Translations under genes and position numbers: made by a program | Notes under the pieces: model-generated | What the model was told of the DNA's origin: nothing | What the model saw: the letters and a program-made list of their open reading frames with translations, nothing else | The model's database searches: none | Shown here: in pieces, positions 33,778 through 44,209 of the stretch | Position numbering within the stretch: position 1 is the stretch's first letter | How the letters are laid out: each line of letters starts with the position of its first letter | DNA from: Azolla caroliniana | Taxonomy: Eukaryota; Polypodiophyta | NCBI GenBank assembly: GCA_043228905.1 | Contig: JBHGNT010000020.1 | Coordinates: 3,410,001 to 3,474,000, forward strand | Reading direction: 5' to 3' | DNA: 64,000 bases

Positions 33778-35464
33778 TCACACACCTTCTTGAAGATCAA
33801 TCGGACAGTCGTAGAGCCGGTGTTCAGGCAAACGATCAACATTACATTTTTCAAATACGTCAGAGAAGTGTTGGTATTTTTCGGGAATAACATGGAGTGT
33901 GTTAGAAATGGCGCCACAAACAAACCCATCCTGGACCGATGATGGGGTAGTCAATTCGGAGTCAATCGTCTTCGAAGGATAGGAAACTGAATTTACCTTC
34001 ATACTTTTGCACGAGCATCTTGGCTTGCTAAATGTGATCGAGCAGTTGCACCAATCCACTATTGGATTGTGCGCCTCCAACCACGTTAGTCCTAAGACGA
34101 TCGGATGTCGAGGAGATGTGATGAGGTAAAAGGCGAGCTCCTCCTGGTGTGAGCCCACCCGAAGCCCTAATGGGATTGTAGCTTGAGTAATTGCATGTGA
34201 CAAGAGGACGCACCCGTTGATGGCTTCAACTGGAATGGGTTTTTGAGAGGCCAACGACAGGTACGCCATGTGCTTGGGCAAACGCGACGTCGATGAAGCA
34301 AGAAGATGCCCCAGAATCAAGTAAAGCAACAGACTGAATGGAACTAGAGTTAAACGAAAGCCATACCTCCAATGTGAAATTGCCTGATGGTTTGGCAATG
34401 GAACCAAGAGAATGTGGGCGACAGGAGATGTCCAGTTGCATGGCTCCTACTGCAACCGAACGATGTCGTTTTTTCGGATGTTGGGGTCCGTTAGCTCGAT
34501 GGAATTGTGGCCGAGTACTCCTAGGACAATGGCGAACGACATGACCAGAGGCACCACAATACATGCACAAGCCATTAGCCCGTCGAAATTGTCGTTCAAC
34601 ATCAGTCAATGGCTGAAATCGGGCTTGATCAATTTCCATGGGGACAGGAGCATCTACCAAAATAGGCGAGTGTGAGGATGCCTGGGGTTGTATGACAAGG
34701 GCGTGGTGTGGAAGTGAATGAGGTGGAACCCAAGTCTGGCGCTCTTCTTGGTGAAATTCGAAAAGACGATTGTTACAATGGACTGCTTGTGAAATCACTT
34801 GGGATAACGAGGTGGGCTCCGGAAAGTTTAAGAGAAGATTCTTGACATTGCTTCGAAGGCCGCGCCAAAAGTGATTAGCTAAAGCTTGATCATCCCAATT
34901 GACATCGCATGCTAGTTGTCGAAATTCCGAAGCATAGAACGAAGCTGCACGCAAACCTTGTTAAAGTGCATAAATCTTGTTAAGAGCTGTACGTCGTCGG
35001 TCTGTCTCTCCAAATGTGGCCTCTAACTCGGCGAGGAAGGCGGGAAAGTCCTCCAATAGAGGTGACGAGGTTTCTACCAATGGTGCAAACCAAGCTTGGG
35101 CCGGACCGGAGAGAAGGGTGCCCACAAGGCCGACTTGTCGAAGACCATCTCCATAACGTTGAGGTTGTAGTCAAATGATAAGTCGAACATGGTTGATGAA
35201 CCCTCGGAAACGCGACCTCGTTCCATCAAATTTTTCTGGGAGGCTAACCTTAGGCTCAAGAAACTGTGACGAAGCTAGGCTAGATGTTGGTAGAAGATCG
35301 GGCTCTAGGCTAGGTTGTTGTGGGAGACTAGGGTTCGGGGGTTGTGGGGATAGGGAGGTACCGACTTGAAGTTCTTGTAAAGAATTTCGAAGAGCTTCAT
35401 TTTCAAGCTGTAGTTGTCGTAAGGCTACCATTATTTGGCCTAACTCACTAGTTGAGTCGGACAT
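33778..35464 (-). pseudogene. Gy2 gag and protease
   Basis: Gag starts MSDSTSELGQIMVALRQLQL with a leucine-rich helix, then LPEKFDGTRSRFRGFINHVR and DDQALANHFWRGLRSNVKNL. The zinc knuckle CMYCGASGHVVRHC is intact. Protease follows in the same frame: VALLDSGASSCFIDVAFAQA. A one-base shift near 34262 moves the rest (SPRHPIVLGLTWLEAHNP) into the pol frame. Stops occur near 34956 and 35171. So this family used one gag-pro-pol frame, unlike Gy3-5. Confidence 0.85.
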
Positions 35465-35501
35465 AGCTATGGCTTATGAGAGGGAGAGCTATGAGGATGG
35501 G

Positions 35502-35512
35502 AAGGTTAACAA
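35502..35512 (-). promoter_or_regulatory. Gy2 self-priming site candidate
   Basis: Two bases inside the 5' LTR, the minus strand reads TTGTTAACCTT. The predicted RNA start at 35617-35607 (AAGGTGAACAA, 32 nt after TATAAATA) is complementary except for one base. No tRNA 3' end complement with TGG is present. Confidence 0.6.
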
Positions 35513-35514
35513 AC

Positions 35515-35865
35515 TATCACGGATCATAAGCTCAAGAGACAAGCAAGAAGATAACCAAATGGACAAGAAAGAAGATAGTATTTAAGGAAAGACTCCATAA
35601 CTGGTGTTGTTCACCTTGAATTCCTTCAAGGTGAACTCCTCTATTTATACTACATGGCATGCATACTTGTTGCACACATGTGAATCTACTATAGAGCATG
35701 TAGGTATGCATGCATGCCAAGTGTAAATACTACAAGGGAGCAACTATGCCATGATGCTAGCAAAATAATAAGGATCAATTATATACATAACTATGTACTA
35801 GATATCTTGGTTAACTCATAATACTAGATTATAACATGGTCGTGTCAAGAGTTCGAATCTTGACA
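35515..35865 (-). repeat. Gy2 5' LTR
   Basis: 351 bp; minus-strand start TGTCAAGATTCGAACTC, end CCGTGATA (a change from the TGACA seen in the 3' copy). TATAAATA at 35649-35642 and a palindrome (TTCACCTTGAA-GGAA-TTCAAGGTGAA) around the predicted RNA start. Confidence 0.88.
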
Positions 35866-35870
35866 GGCAC

Positions 35871-37028
35871 ATGGAGTACATTTTGTACAAAAATATGAAA
35901 ACCATCAGAAAACTGTACCATAACATCTCCAATGCCAACCACATCGTATCGTGTGAACCACTCTTTATGTGGGGTCACATGGAATGAAGCCCTAGGGTCC
36001 AACAACCATGTATGAGTAAGAGAGTGAGCCATATTCACCTCAACATAAGTAGCATCATCATCCACGACCAAAATGTCAACATCGTCATCACATGTAGCAT
36101 TTATTTCCTCTATTTTCTTTGAGGATGATGAACCGGTCACTTGCATAACATGCCCATCACCATGAGTTTTACCCTTTTCCTTTTCTCTTTCTTTGTTCTT
36201 CAAAGCATACCAATTCTTTTTCATATGACCCTTTTTGTGACAGTAATGGCATTCCACAAGTCTCTAGATTTGTTTCTCCTCTTATCATTTCCATGGCTGT
36301 TTCTGGTTTGGCTTCTACCATTTTGTTGGTTCTTGCCATAACCATAATCTCACACATTATATGCCTCTCCAACTTGTGAGGTGACCATAGATTTCCTATG
36401 GATTTCTTCACCCAATAGTGCTCCACATATGTCATTATAGATTAATTTCCCATTTGGTGCACTAGCATTAATAGCGGTGCAAAATGTGTCCCATGAGCTA
36501 GGCAAAGTGCATAATAGAAATATAGATTTTAGCTCATCATCCATAATCATTTTTTGAGCTTGCAACTGAGACCATAATGCATGAAACTCATTTAGATAAT
36601 AAGCAACACTATCGTGTCCTTCATGCAAAGGTCATAGAGCTTTCTCATAAACAACACTATGTTTGCAACGGTTTCCTTCTCATATGTATAGCATAACTTT
36701 TTCCAATGTCCTTCGGAATTTTTATTGTCTAAAACAGTGAAATAAACACTATTTGCCAAGTGCAGTCTTATCGTAGACATGGTCAAAGCATCAAGTTCCT
36801 CCCAATCATCATCATCCCTGTCATCCAACTTCTTCGCTTTGCCGCCTAGAGGCCTCGTTTGCTTTCTTTGAACCAATACATCACGCATTTGATTATTCCA
36901 CAAAGAAAAATTCGATCCATCAAATTGTGGATCTCAATATGAGCTTTTCCCAAAAACGAATAGTTCTTACGTGAACTATTGCGACCAACGGAAGTGCTAC
37001 TAGATGCATCCAACGTTTCGGACTCCAT
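35871..37028 (-). pseudogene. Co3 gag and protease
   Basis: Gag begins at ATG 37026-37028 (MESETLDASSSTS). Core blocks: DWEELDALTMSTIRLHLANS, FTVLDNKNSEGHWKKL, ELKSIFLLCTLPSSWDTF. The zinc knuckle CHYCHKKGHMKKNW has Trp for the last Cys. The protease reads HTWLLDPRASFHVTPHKEWF, where the active site D-S-G has become D-P-R. At least three frame changes. The protein runs into the Gy2 insertion after VLHVP. Confidence 0.85.
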
Positions 37029-37487
37029 GGGAGTGAACAACAATATCAAACAACTGAGCACAAGAACTTATCAACTGAATATTAGAAGCAAGAAACTAAC
37101 CAACTTATTTCCCAAAAATCTCAAAATGATATTGACAATTGCATATAACAAGCACCACTATGCATGCACCTTCCAAAATATCAACTACAACTAGCATCTG
37201 TTTCTAAAATCCCAAGTTGTAGGCATCTGCTATGCTTCCAAATTTGATTTCAACTCTCTGCCGAATGTAGTGAGGTCTCCCACCACAACTTGTTTCTAGT
37301 GGCAAATATGTTGAACAAGCGCGAGAGTTTCAATAAGACAAATACATGTGGATAGCAAACAATTTTCTTCCTATCGAAGAAAATCCCAAAAATTGAAGAT
37401 GCCCAACAATGAATCGATGCTTCAACCAAGCGGCTCCAATCACCAACGTTGCTACTACAGCTCCCAACCTCTTTATTGTGATCTCCC

Positions 37488-37502
37488 AAGCTCTGATACC
37501 AC
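37488..37502 (-). promoter_or_regulatory. Co3 primer binding site, initiator-Met tRNA type
   Basis: Minus strand reads TTTATAACA (LTR end), then GTGGTATCAGAGCTTGG. Confidence 0.92.
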
Positions 37503-37745
37503 TGTTATAAATCGTTGGAGGAGAGCCAAGACAAAATAGTTGAGGGAAGAAAAACTCTGTTGCAAAAAGGGGGGAAAAGTAGAAGATACAATGGCTGTAA
37601 TAATTCTGCCTCTGTGTCGCAAGGGGGTTTTTCTCACACACCCTATCTCTCGAAAAAGGGAAAAATAAAGTAAAAGGTAAAAGACATGAGCACATGCCAT
37701 TTTGTCCTTTTCATAGTATGTACATGTCTCTATGTACATATAACA
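37503..37745 (-). repeat. Co3 5' LTR
   Basis: 243 bp with TG...CA ends. Differs from the 3' LTR at a modest number of sites by eye. Confidence 0.9.
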
Positions 37746-37831
37746 TCTATTAATAAAGAAATTAAAGTGATTAAAGAGATGGAATTGTTAGAAACTAAAA
37801 CAATTGATAAGATAGGGTTTAGGGTTTAGCT

Positions 37832-38530
37832 TGTTGAGCTAGCAAGCTCAACCGGATTCGGATTGGCTGAATAAGCCAGCTCTAGCCGGATTGGTATCCG
37901 GGACGGAGAACCGGTTCGGTGTCCGGAACCAGGAGCCGGATCGGATTGAAACCGGTAGGCCGTTAGAGGACTACGGATCCAGCCTAGTACGTAGGCATAT
38001 TTTTGGGAGTCAGTGTCAGTTTCTCGTATGAGCATTGAAGTACCTGTCAGTCCTTTATGGACTTGTATAAAAGTGCTCTCTGAGCACATTCTATGTACAG
38101 AGCATTATTATTTATGGAAAGTTTATGTTATGTTCTCTTTGTCTCTCCTATGTATTCTCTATGTAAGGTCTCCATTAAACCTTCTTCTCTACGTTCTATT
38201 GGTATCCGGCTGAGCCAGTTTGTCATACGCTTCCGCATATTAACTTTAACATGGTATCAGAGCGCAAGGGTTGAGACTCCTCTGCACCCGACAAACTCTT
38301 TCGAAGACAAACCCTAACACCCGGTGAAAAACAGAAGAGAACCAAGATGGACAGAGGTATGGCAAGTTCACTTCCCACAGAAAAGCTCGACCGGAACAAC
38401 TATGCATCCTGGTCATATAAAATGCACTAGTACCTACTGGGGCATGGTTACTGGAGCTATGTGGAAGAAACGAACAATATAGCGCCAGAGCCGGCACACA
38501 AGGACTTCCCGACATGGGGATACATTTCTG
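37832..38530 (+). mobile_element. Copia element Co4: 5' LTR, primer site, start of gag
   Basis: LTR 37832-38251 (420 bp, TGTTGAGC...TTTAACA) has a TATA box (TTGTATAAAAG, about 38064). The primer site TGGTATCAGAGCG starts at 38252. A copia gag N-terminus begins at about 38347: MDRGMASSLPTEKLDRNNYA, with TAG after SYKMH where CAG is expected, then YLLGHGYWSYVEE. Sequence loses similarity near 38530. A truncated element. Confidence 0.82.
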
Positions 38531-38865
38531 TGTGTGAGCTGTATCTAGATGGCATTTTGCTAGGGAATGCATATACCGTATATGAAAGGTTGCGACCAAT
38601 TTGATTTGTATAAAGGTTCTCTATCATGCTTGGTCAGTTTGGTTTGTATAAAAGGCTTTTACTATGGTATTAATAACTGTTTGTAGATCTGTCCATCAGG
38701 CTATGCAAAATTGCAGCAACATCCACATGGGTTGGTGTATCCAAATATATCTTTGTGTAGGGGCATCTAGCACAACTAGTATGCTTCATGGCACTCTCTT
38801 GGAATAGAGAGTTAAAATTTTCTTTCTTTCTTTTCTAGCATCTCAACCCTCGTGATCTGATACCA
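38531..38865. other. Spacer between inverted copia LTRs
   Basis: About 330 bp with no recognisable coding. At its right end a degenerate primer site on the minus strand (ATGGTATCAGATCACGAG) belongs to the next LTR. Confidence 0.5.
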
Positions 38866-39287
38866 TGTAAAAGAATACGTGCGGAAGCTTAACAGACACA
38901 ATCGGGAAACAACAGACAAAAGACACAGAGACTAGGAAGATGAGGAAGGTTTAATGGAAAGCTTAATCAACACAACGTACGCGGGAGAGACAGAGAGAGC
39001 AGAACACAGAAAACTCTATTCCAAAACAATACTCTAAAACTCTGTACATAGGATGTGCTTAGATAGCACTTTTATACAAGTCCATACGGGCTGACAGAAG
39101 TACTGACTTGTACTTCAATGCTCATCCATGAGCTCCTACACTAACTCCCAAAATATATTCCTTTGTGGAATATCTATCCAATGGCCTCCCGGTTTACGCA
39201 CCGCTACGGCCTCTCGTTGCGCGCCCGGTTTACGCACCTAGTCTACGCACCGGTTTACGCACCCAATGTTGAGCTTGTATCTCAACA
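38866..39287 (-). repeat. Copia LTR (Co5), inverted relative to Co4
   Basis: 422 bp on the minus strand, TGTTGAGATACAAGCTCAAC...TTTTACA, with TGGTATCAGA directly after it. Same family as the Co4 LTR and the fragment at 4834-5028 (shared TGAGCATTGAAGTAC and TTGTATAAAAGTGCT). No internal region of its own is recognised beyond the primer site. Confidence 0.8.
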
Positions 39288-39288
39288 A

Positions 39289-41031
39289 GGCCACCAAAAT
39301 GATCGTTGTACTAAATCCAACGTTTTAGTACTACCAGAATGTCCAGATGTATATGTGTCATGACAATTTTGGACTACCCGAAGGTGACAAGAACCATTGG
39401 GAACATACAAGAGTTTCTTAAAGAATAATAATTCATCTTGACATTTGAATTTTCGATAGTCCTAACCTTGTTGTTGTGACTGTGAACAGGATGCCCGTGA
39501 GGGATCAATTTGCACTAGAATGGCTTGAGCGAAAGCGTCTGTCTTCAAGTCTTCATGTATGGTCTCAATAATGTGGGAATCCAATGGAATGTCAAAAAGC
39601 CAAGTTGCTTGTAGTCATGCTAGTCCTAGGATGACTTGCTTTTGATTATTGAATGTTGGATCACCGGGACGACGTGCTAGATATGAGCGCTGCAATAATG
39701 CATCTGTCTTCCCTTGCTGCTTACCAGAACGATATATAATTTTGAAGTCGAAACGAGTGAGGAATTGGGCCCACCAAGCTTGTCGTCGATTTAATACACG
39801 AGCTTTATGGAAATAGGCAAGGTTTTTGTGATCATTGAATACCGTGACTTGATGAGAAGATCCCTCTAAAACATGCCTCCATTGTGCAAAAGAGTCCACT
39901 ATTGCCAATAACTCCTTGTCATGTATCTCGTAGTTTATTTCGGTGGCGGCAAACTTGTGCGAGTGGAAAGCCAAATGATATAGTTTTTCATCATCGCCTT
40001 GTTGTGACAGAATGCTACCAAGGGCGAAATCCGACGCATCTGCCTCCATGATGAACGGGTTTTTTCAGATCAACATGAGCTACAATTGGAGCTGATGTAA
40101 ATGTTTTATTAAGACTTACAAAGGCTGTGTCAGCTTCCTTAGACCAAACAAATGACTGCCCCTTCTTGGTAAGCTGCGTGAGAGGCAAAATAAGCTTTGA
40201 GTAGTCCTGTATAAACTTGCGGTAGAAATTTGCGAAGCCTAAAAAACATTGCACATCTTGCAATGAACGGGGAGGGAGTGTGCCACTCTACCACAGTTTT
40301 GACCTTAGCTGGATCCATAGAGATGCCTTCCAAGGAGATGACATAGCCTAGAAATTCCACTCGGTTGCACTCAAAACTACATTTTTCCAAATTTGCATAA
40401 AGACCATGTTCTCGAAGTCGTTTTAATACTAATAGTACATGAGAATCGTGTTCTTCTTGAGTCTTCAAATAAACTAGTCGATCATCCAAATAGATGATCA
40501 AACAGATATCCAAGAGATCTCGGAATATATCATTTGCCATGTGCTGGAAGACTATTGGCACATTGATGAGACCGAATGGCATAACCTTATACTCGAAGTG
40601 CCCGTATCGGGTGCGAAAAGTGATCTTCCATTCATCTCCCTATTGGATCTGTACGAGGTTATATGTGCCTCGTAAATCGATCTTTGTGAAGAAATTTGCA
40701 CCATAAGTGATCCATCCTTTTTCTTGACAAAGAAAATGGGTGCGTCGGCTGGAGATTTCGAATGTCGAATGAACCCATTTGCCAAATTCTCCTCTATGTA
40801 GGCTCGAATGACTTCTAGCTCAGTTGGTGACAAGTTGTAGATCGGTCCCCATGGTGGCTCTTTTCCTGGTTGTAAATCAATTGGACAATCATATAGTCGA
40901 TGGTGAGGAAGAGTATTGGCTTGTACCTTATCAAACACGTCGGCATACTGATGATACTTCTCTAGAAGTTGAACTATGGATTCCTCTTTAGTGGTACTGG
41001 AAGGTTTCACTGATACCGCGAATACAAACAT
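39289..41031 (-). pseudogene. Gy3 pol: RT, RNase H, integrase zinc finger
   Basis: RT: YLDD is kept (IIYLDDRLVYLKTQ), preceded by VMPFGLINVPIVFQHMANDI. RNase H: EADASDFALGSILSQQGDD, YEIHDKELLAIVDSFAQWRH. Past 39615 it runs into the integrase N-terminal region. A deletion near 40690 removed part of the RT fingers, and stops and shifts are frequent. Confidence 0.85.
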
Positions 41032-41106
41032 TGATTCCTTCCGTCCTTCCTCATGCAGTTGATGTAGCGAAATGGTTGAAACCTTATGAGTAGATTCTCG
41101 AGGTTG

Positions 41107-41579
41107 TCAATACTGGATTTCTCTTGTTCTCCACTCTATGTCCAGATTGTGTAACTCGAACCATGGTAACCCCAAAACAATGGGATGTTTTGGACTACTA
41201 ATTATATTTAATGATACTACACATGCCAAATTATCTAGGACAACAGTAATTGGCTCTAACTCTCCTACGATATTTTCCGGAAGCAATGGGGCGACCATCA
41301 ATGACTATTACAGAGGCTGGGCAAGGGAGTTTTCTTAAGGATATCTGATGAGCTTGGGCAAAATTCTTATCCATGAAGCAAGAATTAGCTCCGGAATCTA
41401 GGAGTGCTAAGACATGTATTGGAGGATTACTTTTAGTACTAATTGTTACTTGAGCTAGGAAGACATTAGTAACTTGCTTAGAGGGAATGGAACCACTAAT
41501 GGGCTGCAAAGATCTAGGGTTGTCCAACCAAACGGCTCCTATTTTGGTTGGACTTAGTCGTTTAACTCTTCTTCTAGTT
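41107..41579 (-). pseudogene. Gy3 protease and gag-pol overlap
   Basis: Active site ALLDSGANSCFMDKNFAQAH, followed by the VLGLPWFELHN block. At 41560-41566 the minus strand has the slippery heptamer GTTAAAC just before the gag stop, then a stem in which TCCAACCAAA pairs perfectly with TTTGGTTGGA. Confidence 0.82.
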
Positions 41580-42179
41580 GACTAAGGACTTCAAATTTAT
41601 TTGATAGGCTTGGGCTATTAGAACTATCAGACACTCCTAATGAAATAGACTCGGGCTTAATACTATTAGTACTAGCGGCTATTTGATTTACCTATCTTCT
41701 TGGCCTATGGGGACAGTTTACTGCAATATGACCTGGTCCACCACAATAAAGACATAGTTGATTTGCTCGGCGTCGCTGCTTTTCCTCTTCTAATAACGGT
41801 TCACGACGACGTGTAGTGTCGATTTCCATCGGGGTTGGAGTATTCGTTGGAGCAACATTATATATCTCCCTTGCAAATGGTTTTGCTACGACTGAGGCAT
41901 ATATGGGCTCCAACCTTGTTCTTGGCATTTGTAATTGACGTTCTGAACATCTTTTGAAAAGTCTGTAATCGTAACGCACCGCTCGACCGATTGCCTTTGT
42001 GAGCGACTTTGGTTCTTTGGGAAAAGTCAGGAGTAAATAATCTTTGATATCATTTCGAAGGCCATATCAAAATTGTTCCATTGATGCTCATACCAGGGAA
42101 TATCAGTGGTGAGTAGACGGAAATCCCTTGACGCAATCTTCGGATTTTATTGATTGCCTTCCTAACGCTATCAATGTCG

Positions 42180-42762
42180 TGTCCAGTGGGAGAAAAAGTG
42201 TGGTTCCACGCACATTACACAAACACTTGTAATTAAATAAAAAAAAAACCTAGGGCCTAGTGGGATTGTGTGCATAGAGAGGGGTGGAAGCAAGATTTGA
42301 ACCTTGTACCTTTAAAGGAGAAGACAATTGATTTACCACTAGGACTACTATCATATGCTTCAAAATTTATGTATTTTCTTTTCATATTCAGTAATTCATA
42401 GGAAACAAATACATAAAAAACCGTGTGCACAAAACCATGGTTTTAGCCCATGGTTTCAGCCCATGGTTTTAGCACGTGGTTTTAGCCCATGGTTTTTGCA
42501 TGGAGAGACCTATAAAAGCCTCGAGTTGGGCTTGTGTAAGAGAGCCAAGCTATGTATTGAAGGAAGAAACTTCTAATAAAAGATCTAGTTATCTTATTAG
42601 TGATGTATCCTGTCTCTCAAAATTGAAGTTAAGGGTTCAATCTCTATCTATCTATCTCTCCATCCATCTATCTATCTTAAATACTTTCTCGCTTACGCTA
42701 GTACAAACTTTGAATCCTTCTGGTCCAGGACCCCAGTGGTCTCGCTTCATTTTGTGAACACA
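42180..42762 (+). mobile_element. Solo LTR inside Gy3 gag
   Basis: 583 bp, TGTCCAGTGGG...GTGAACACA, with a TATA box (CCTATAAAAGCC, about 42510). No primer site, polypurine tract or coding flanks it, and Gy3 gag continues on both sides (FGDTD and DSVRKAINKIR). A clear short duplication is not seen; gag bases GACACCGAT and GACATTGAT flank the insert. Carries the CCATGG repeats at 42437-42499 and a TCTA microsatellite (42643-42677). Confidence 0.7.
42437..42499 (+). repeat. Five 15-bp CCATGG-containing repeats upstream of TATA
   Basis: Units of the form CCATGGTTTTAGCC repeated about five times with small changes (CGTGG in the fourth), ending about 12 bases before the TATA box. The palindrome CCATGG in each suggests a protein-binding site array. 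Confidence 0.8.
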
Positions 42763-43345
42763 CGAGGATTTCCTCGACATCGGTGTCCCCGAAACAAGCT
42801 TTAAACTTGCTAAAAAATTCCTCAAAATTATTTAACAATAGAGATCTTTGTTCTAATAAAGGTGTGAACCATGCCAAAGCTGGACCACTAAGCAACGTGC
42901 CTACTAATCCCACTCATGATGCATCGGTGGGATATCGGGAAGGATGCATTTCAACCACGAGACGTACCTGATTAAGGAAACCTCTTAATTGTGGTCTCGT
43001 TTCGTCGAATTTTGTAGGAAGACCGATCTTGGGTTCTTTATGAATTCCTTGAGTACTTGGTCCTTGTTGTTGCAAGGGCACAATGGTTGCTTCAAGTTGT
43101 TGTACACGTAACGCGAACTCTCCATGTTGTTGTTGCGTTTGCTACTTCTCTAGAGAGATTTGTTGAAGATCCCCCAACAACTGTTGATTTTCATGTTCTA
43201 GTGCTACAAACTTTTCTTTCAACCACCGCAGCTCCGAGAGGACAGATTGGTATTCTTGAGCGCTAACAATTGCCATAGTATTGGAGGAAGGAAGGATAAT
43301 AAGATTTGTATGAAGGGAATGAGGGATACGAAGATGAGAACGAAA

Positions 43346-43358
43346 CAATTCGGTTCAA
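43346..43358 (-). promoter_or_regulatory. Gy3 self-priming site
   Basis: Minus strand reads TTGAACCGAATTG two bases inside the LTR end. The predicted RNA start (43552-43540, CAATTCGGTTCAA) is fully complementary over 13 nt and lies about 31 nt after TATAAAA (43583-43577). Confidence 0.75.
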
Positions 43359-43360
43359 AC

Positions 43361-43690
43361 TGTCAGGAATAGTACTAAGATAGAGAGGGAATTAGTACTA
43401 GCGATGAGGATTAGTACTAAGAGGAAAAGAGGGTGTATAATTCTCAAGAGAAGGAGAGAGAGAGAATGATGGTAACAAACGATATATTATATTATATGAA
43501 GAGAATATACAAGAATAGTTAGAAGGGTTAAGTCTGGCATTGAACCGAATTGGTTCTCAATATGCCATTTGCCTCTTTTTATAGTATGCTTAGGAGTACT
43601 CTTGACATTTCTAGAATGTTCCAAAGAAATCTAGAATATACATGGATTTCCTAAGTGAAATAATATTCTTTGTATTACAATATAGAACAA
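43361..43690 (-). repeat. Gy3 5' LTR, truncated
   Basis: Matches the Gy4 LTR from CAGTACTGTTCCTGACA-like end up to the ATTACAATA stretch; the first 70 or so bases of the LTR are lost. A fragment of a TGTTAGGAA-type LTR (43691-43757, continued at 50198-50292) adjoins. Confidence 0.8.
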
Positions 43691-43762
43691 TTTTCCGGAC
43701 CGATGGCTGATAGAAATGACCTACTTCTTGACGACAGGATTGCCACCACCGCAGCTATGCAC

Positions 43763-43865
43763 TGTAAGGAACAATACTAAGACAAGGAAGGACTTAGTAC
43801 TAAAAGAAGCATTAGTACTAAGAGAGGTGAAGAACTCTCGAGAGAAGGAAAGAGTGAGTGAGAGG

Positions 43866-43901
<36 letters not shown>

Positions 43902-44196
43902 TGATAAGAAAAGATATATATATTATGTGAAGAAAATGTAAAGTAACTAGGAGGCTTAAGACTGGCGTTGAACCGATTTGGTTCTAAATAATGCCTTGTG
44001 CCTCCTTTTATAGTGTTCTAAGGAATACTCCTGAAGTTTCTAGAATGTTCTAGAGAAATCTAGAATATACATCAATTTTCTATAATAAAACATAAATGAA
44101 AATAATAATTTACGTATTACAATGTATAATCTAATGGTCAAGAGCTCGACCCATGTAGCATAAGGTCATGGGTTCAAGTCTTGCCATATCATGACA
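43763..44196 (-). repeat. Gy4 3' LTR
   Basis: 434 bp; minus-strand polypurine tract AAAAGGGGGATAG lies directly before TGTCATGA. A GA microsatellite at 43862-43899. Confidence 0.92.
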
Positions 44197-44209
44197 CTAT
44201 CCCCCTTTT

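Larger units (their letters stand above)
32168..35865 (-). mobile_element. Gypsy chromovirus-like element Gy2, integrase deleted
   Basis: Nested in Co3, with perfect 5-bp target duplication GGCAC at 32163-32167 and 35866-35870. The 5' LTR is 35515-35865. The 3' LTR (32168-32463) lacks its first 50-odd bases. Gag, protease, RT and RNase H are present, but sequence passes from the end of RNase H (near 32488) straight to the truncated LTR. Integrase, any chromodomain, the polypurine tract and the LTR start were removed in one deletion. Confidence 0.9.
28999..37745 (-). mobile_element. Copia element Co3, split by gypsy Gy2
   Basis: LTRs at 28999-29246 and 37503-37745 on the minus strand, starting TGTTATATGTACATAGAG and ending TTTATAACA. 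Flanks are CCTAT (28994-28998) and TCTAT (37746-37750), a 5-bp duplication with one change. The primer site is of initiator-Met type. Gag, protease, integrase, RT and RNase H follow in copia order, interrupted at 32163-35870 by Gy2. Without Gy2 the element is about 5.0 kb. Numerous stops and shifts. Confidence 0.92.
41580..43276 (-). pseudogene. Gy3 gag, split by a solo LTR
   Basis: Starts MAIVSAQEYQSVLSELRWLK at 43276 with a leucine/glutamine coiled coil, TAG at 43142-43144 (CAG expected before QTQQQH), then the capsid region (IGLPTKFDETRP, PSRYPTDAS, LSGPALAWFTPLLEQRSLLL). After the solo LTR: KAINKIRRLRQG, and the zinc knuckle [14 protein letters not shown] near 41750. Confidence 0.83.
39288..43690 (-). 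mobile_element. Chromovirus Gy3, truncated at both ends
   Basis: Minus strand copy of the Gy4/Gy5 family. It begins within the integrase zinc finger at 39288 (the 3' half of integrase, chromodomain and 3' LTR are missing, replaced by the Co5 LTR) and ends in a 5' LTR (43361 to about 43690) that lacks its first part. A solo LTR (42180-42762) interrupts gag. Confidence 0.88.

Noticed and set aside
42643-42677. TCTA repeats as the tail of another LINE
   Set aside because: No LINE tail motif precedes them; they lie within the solo LTR.
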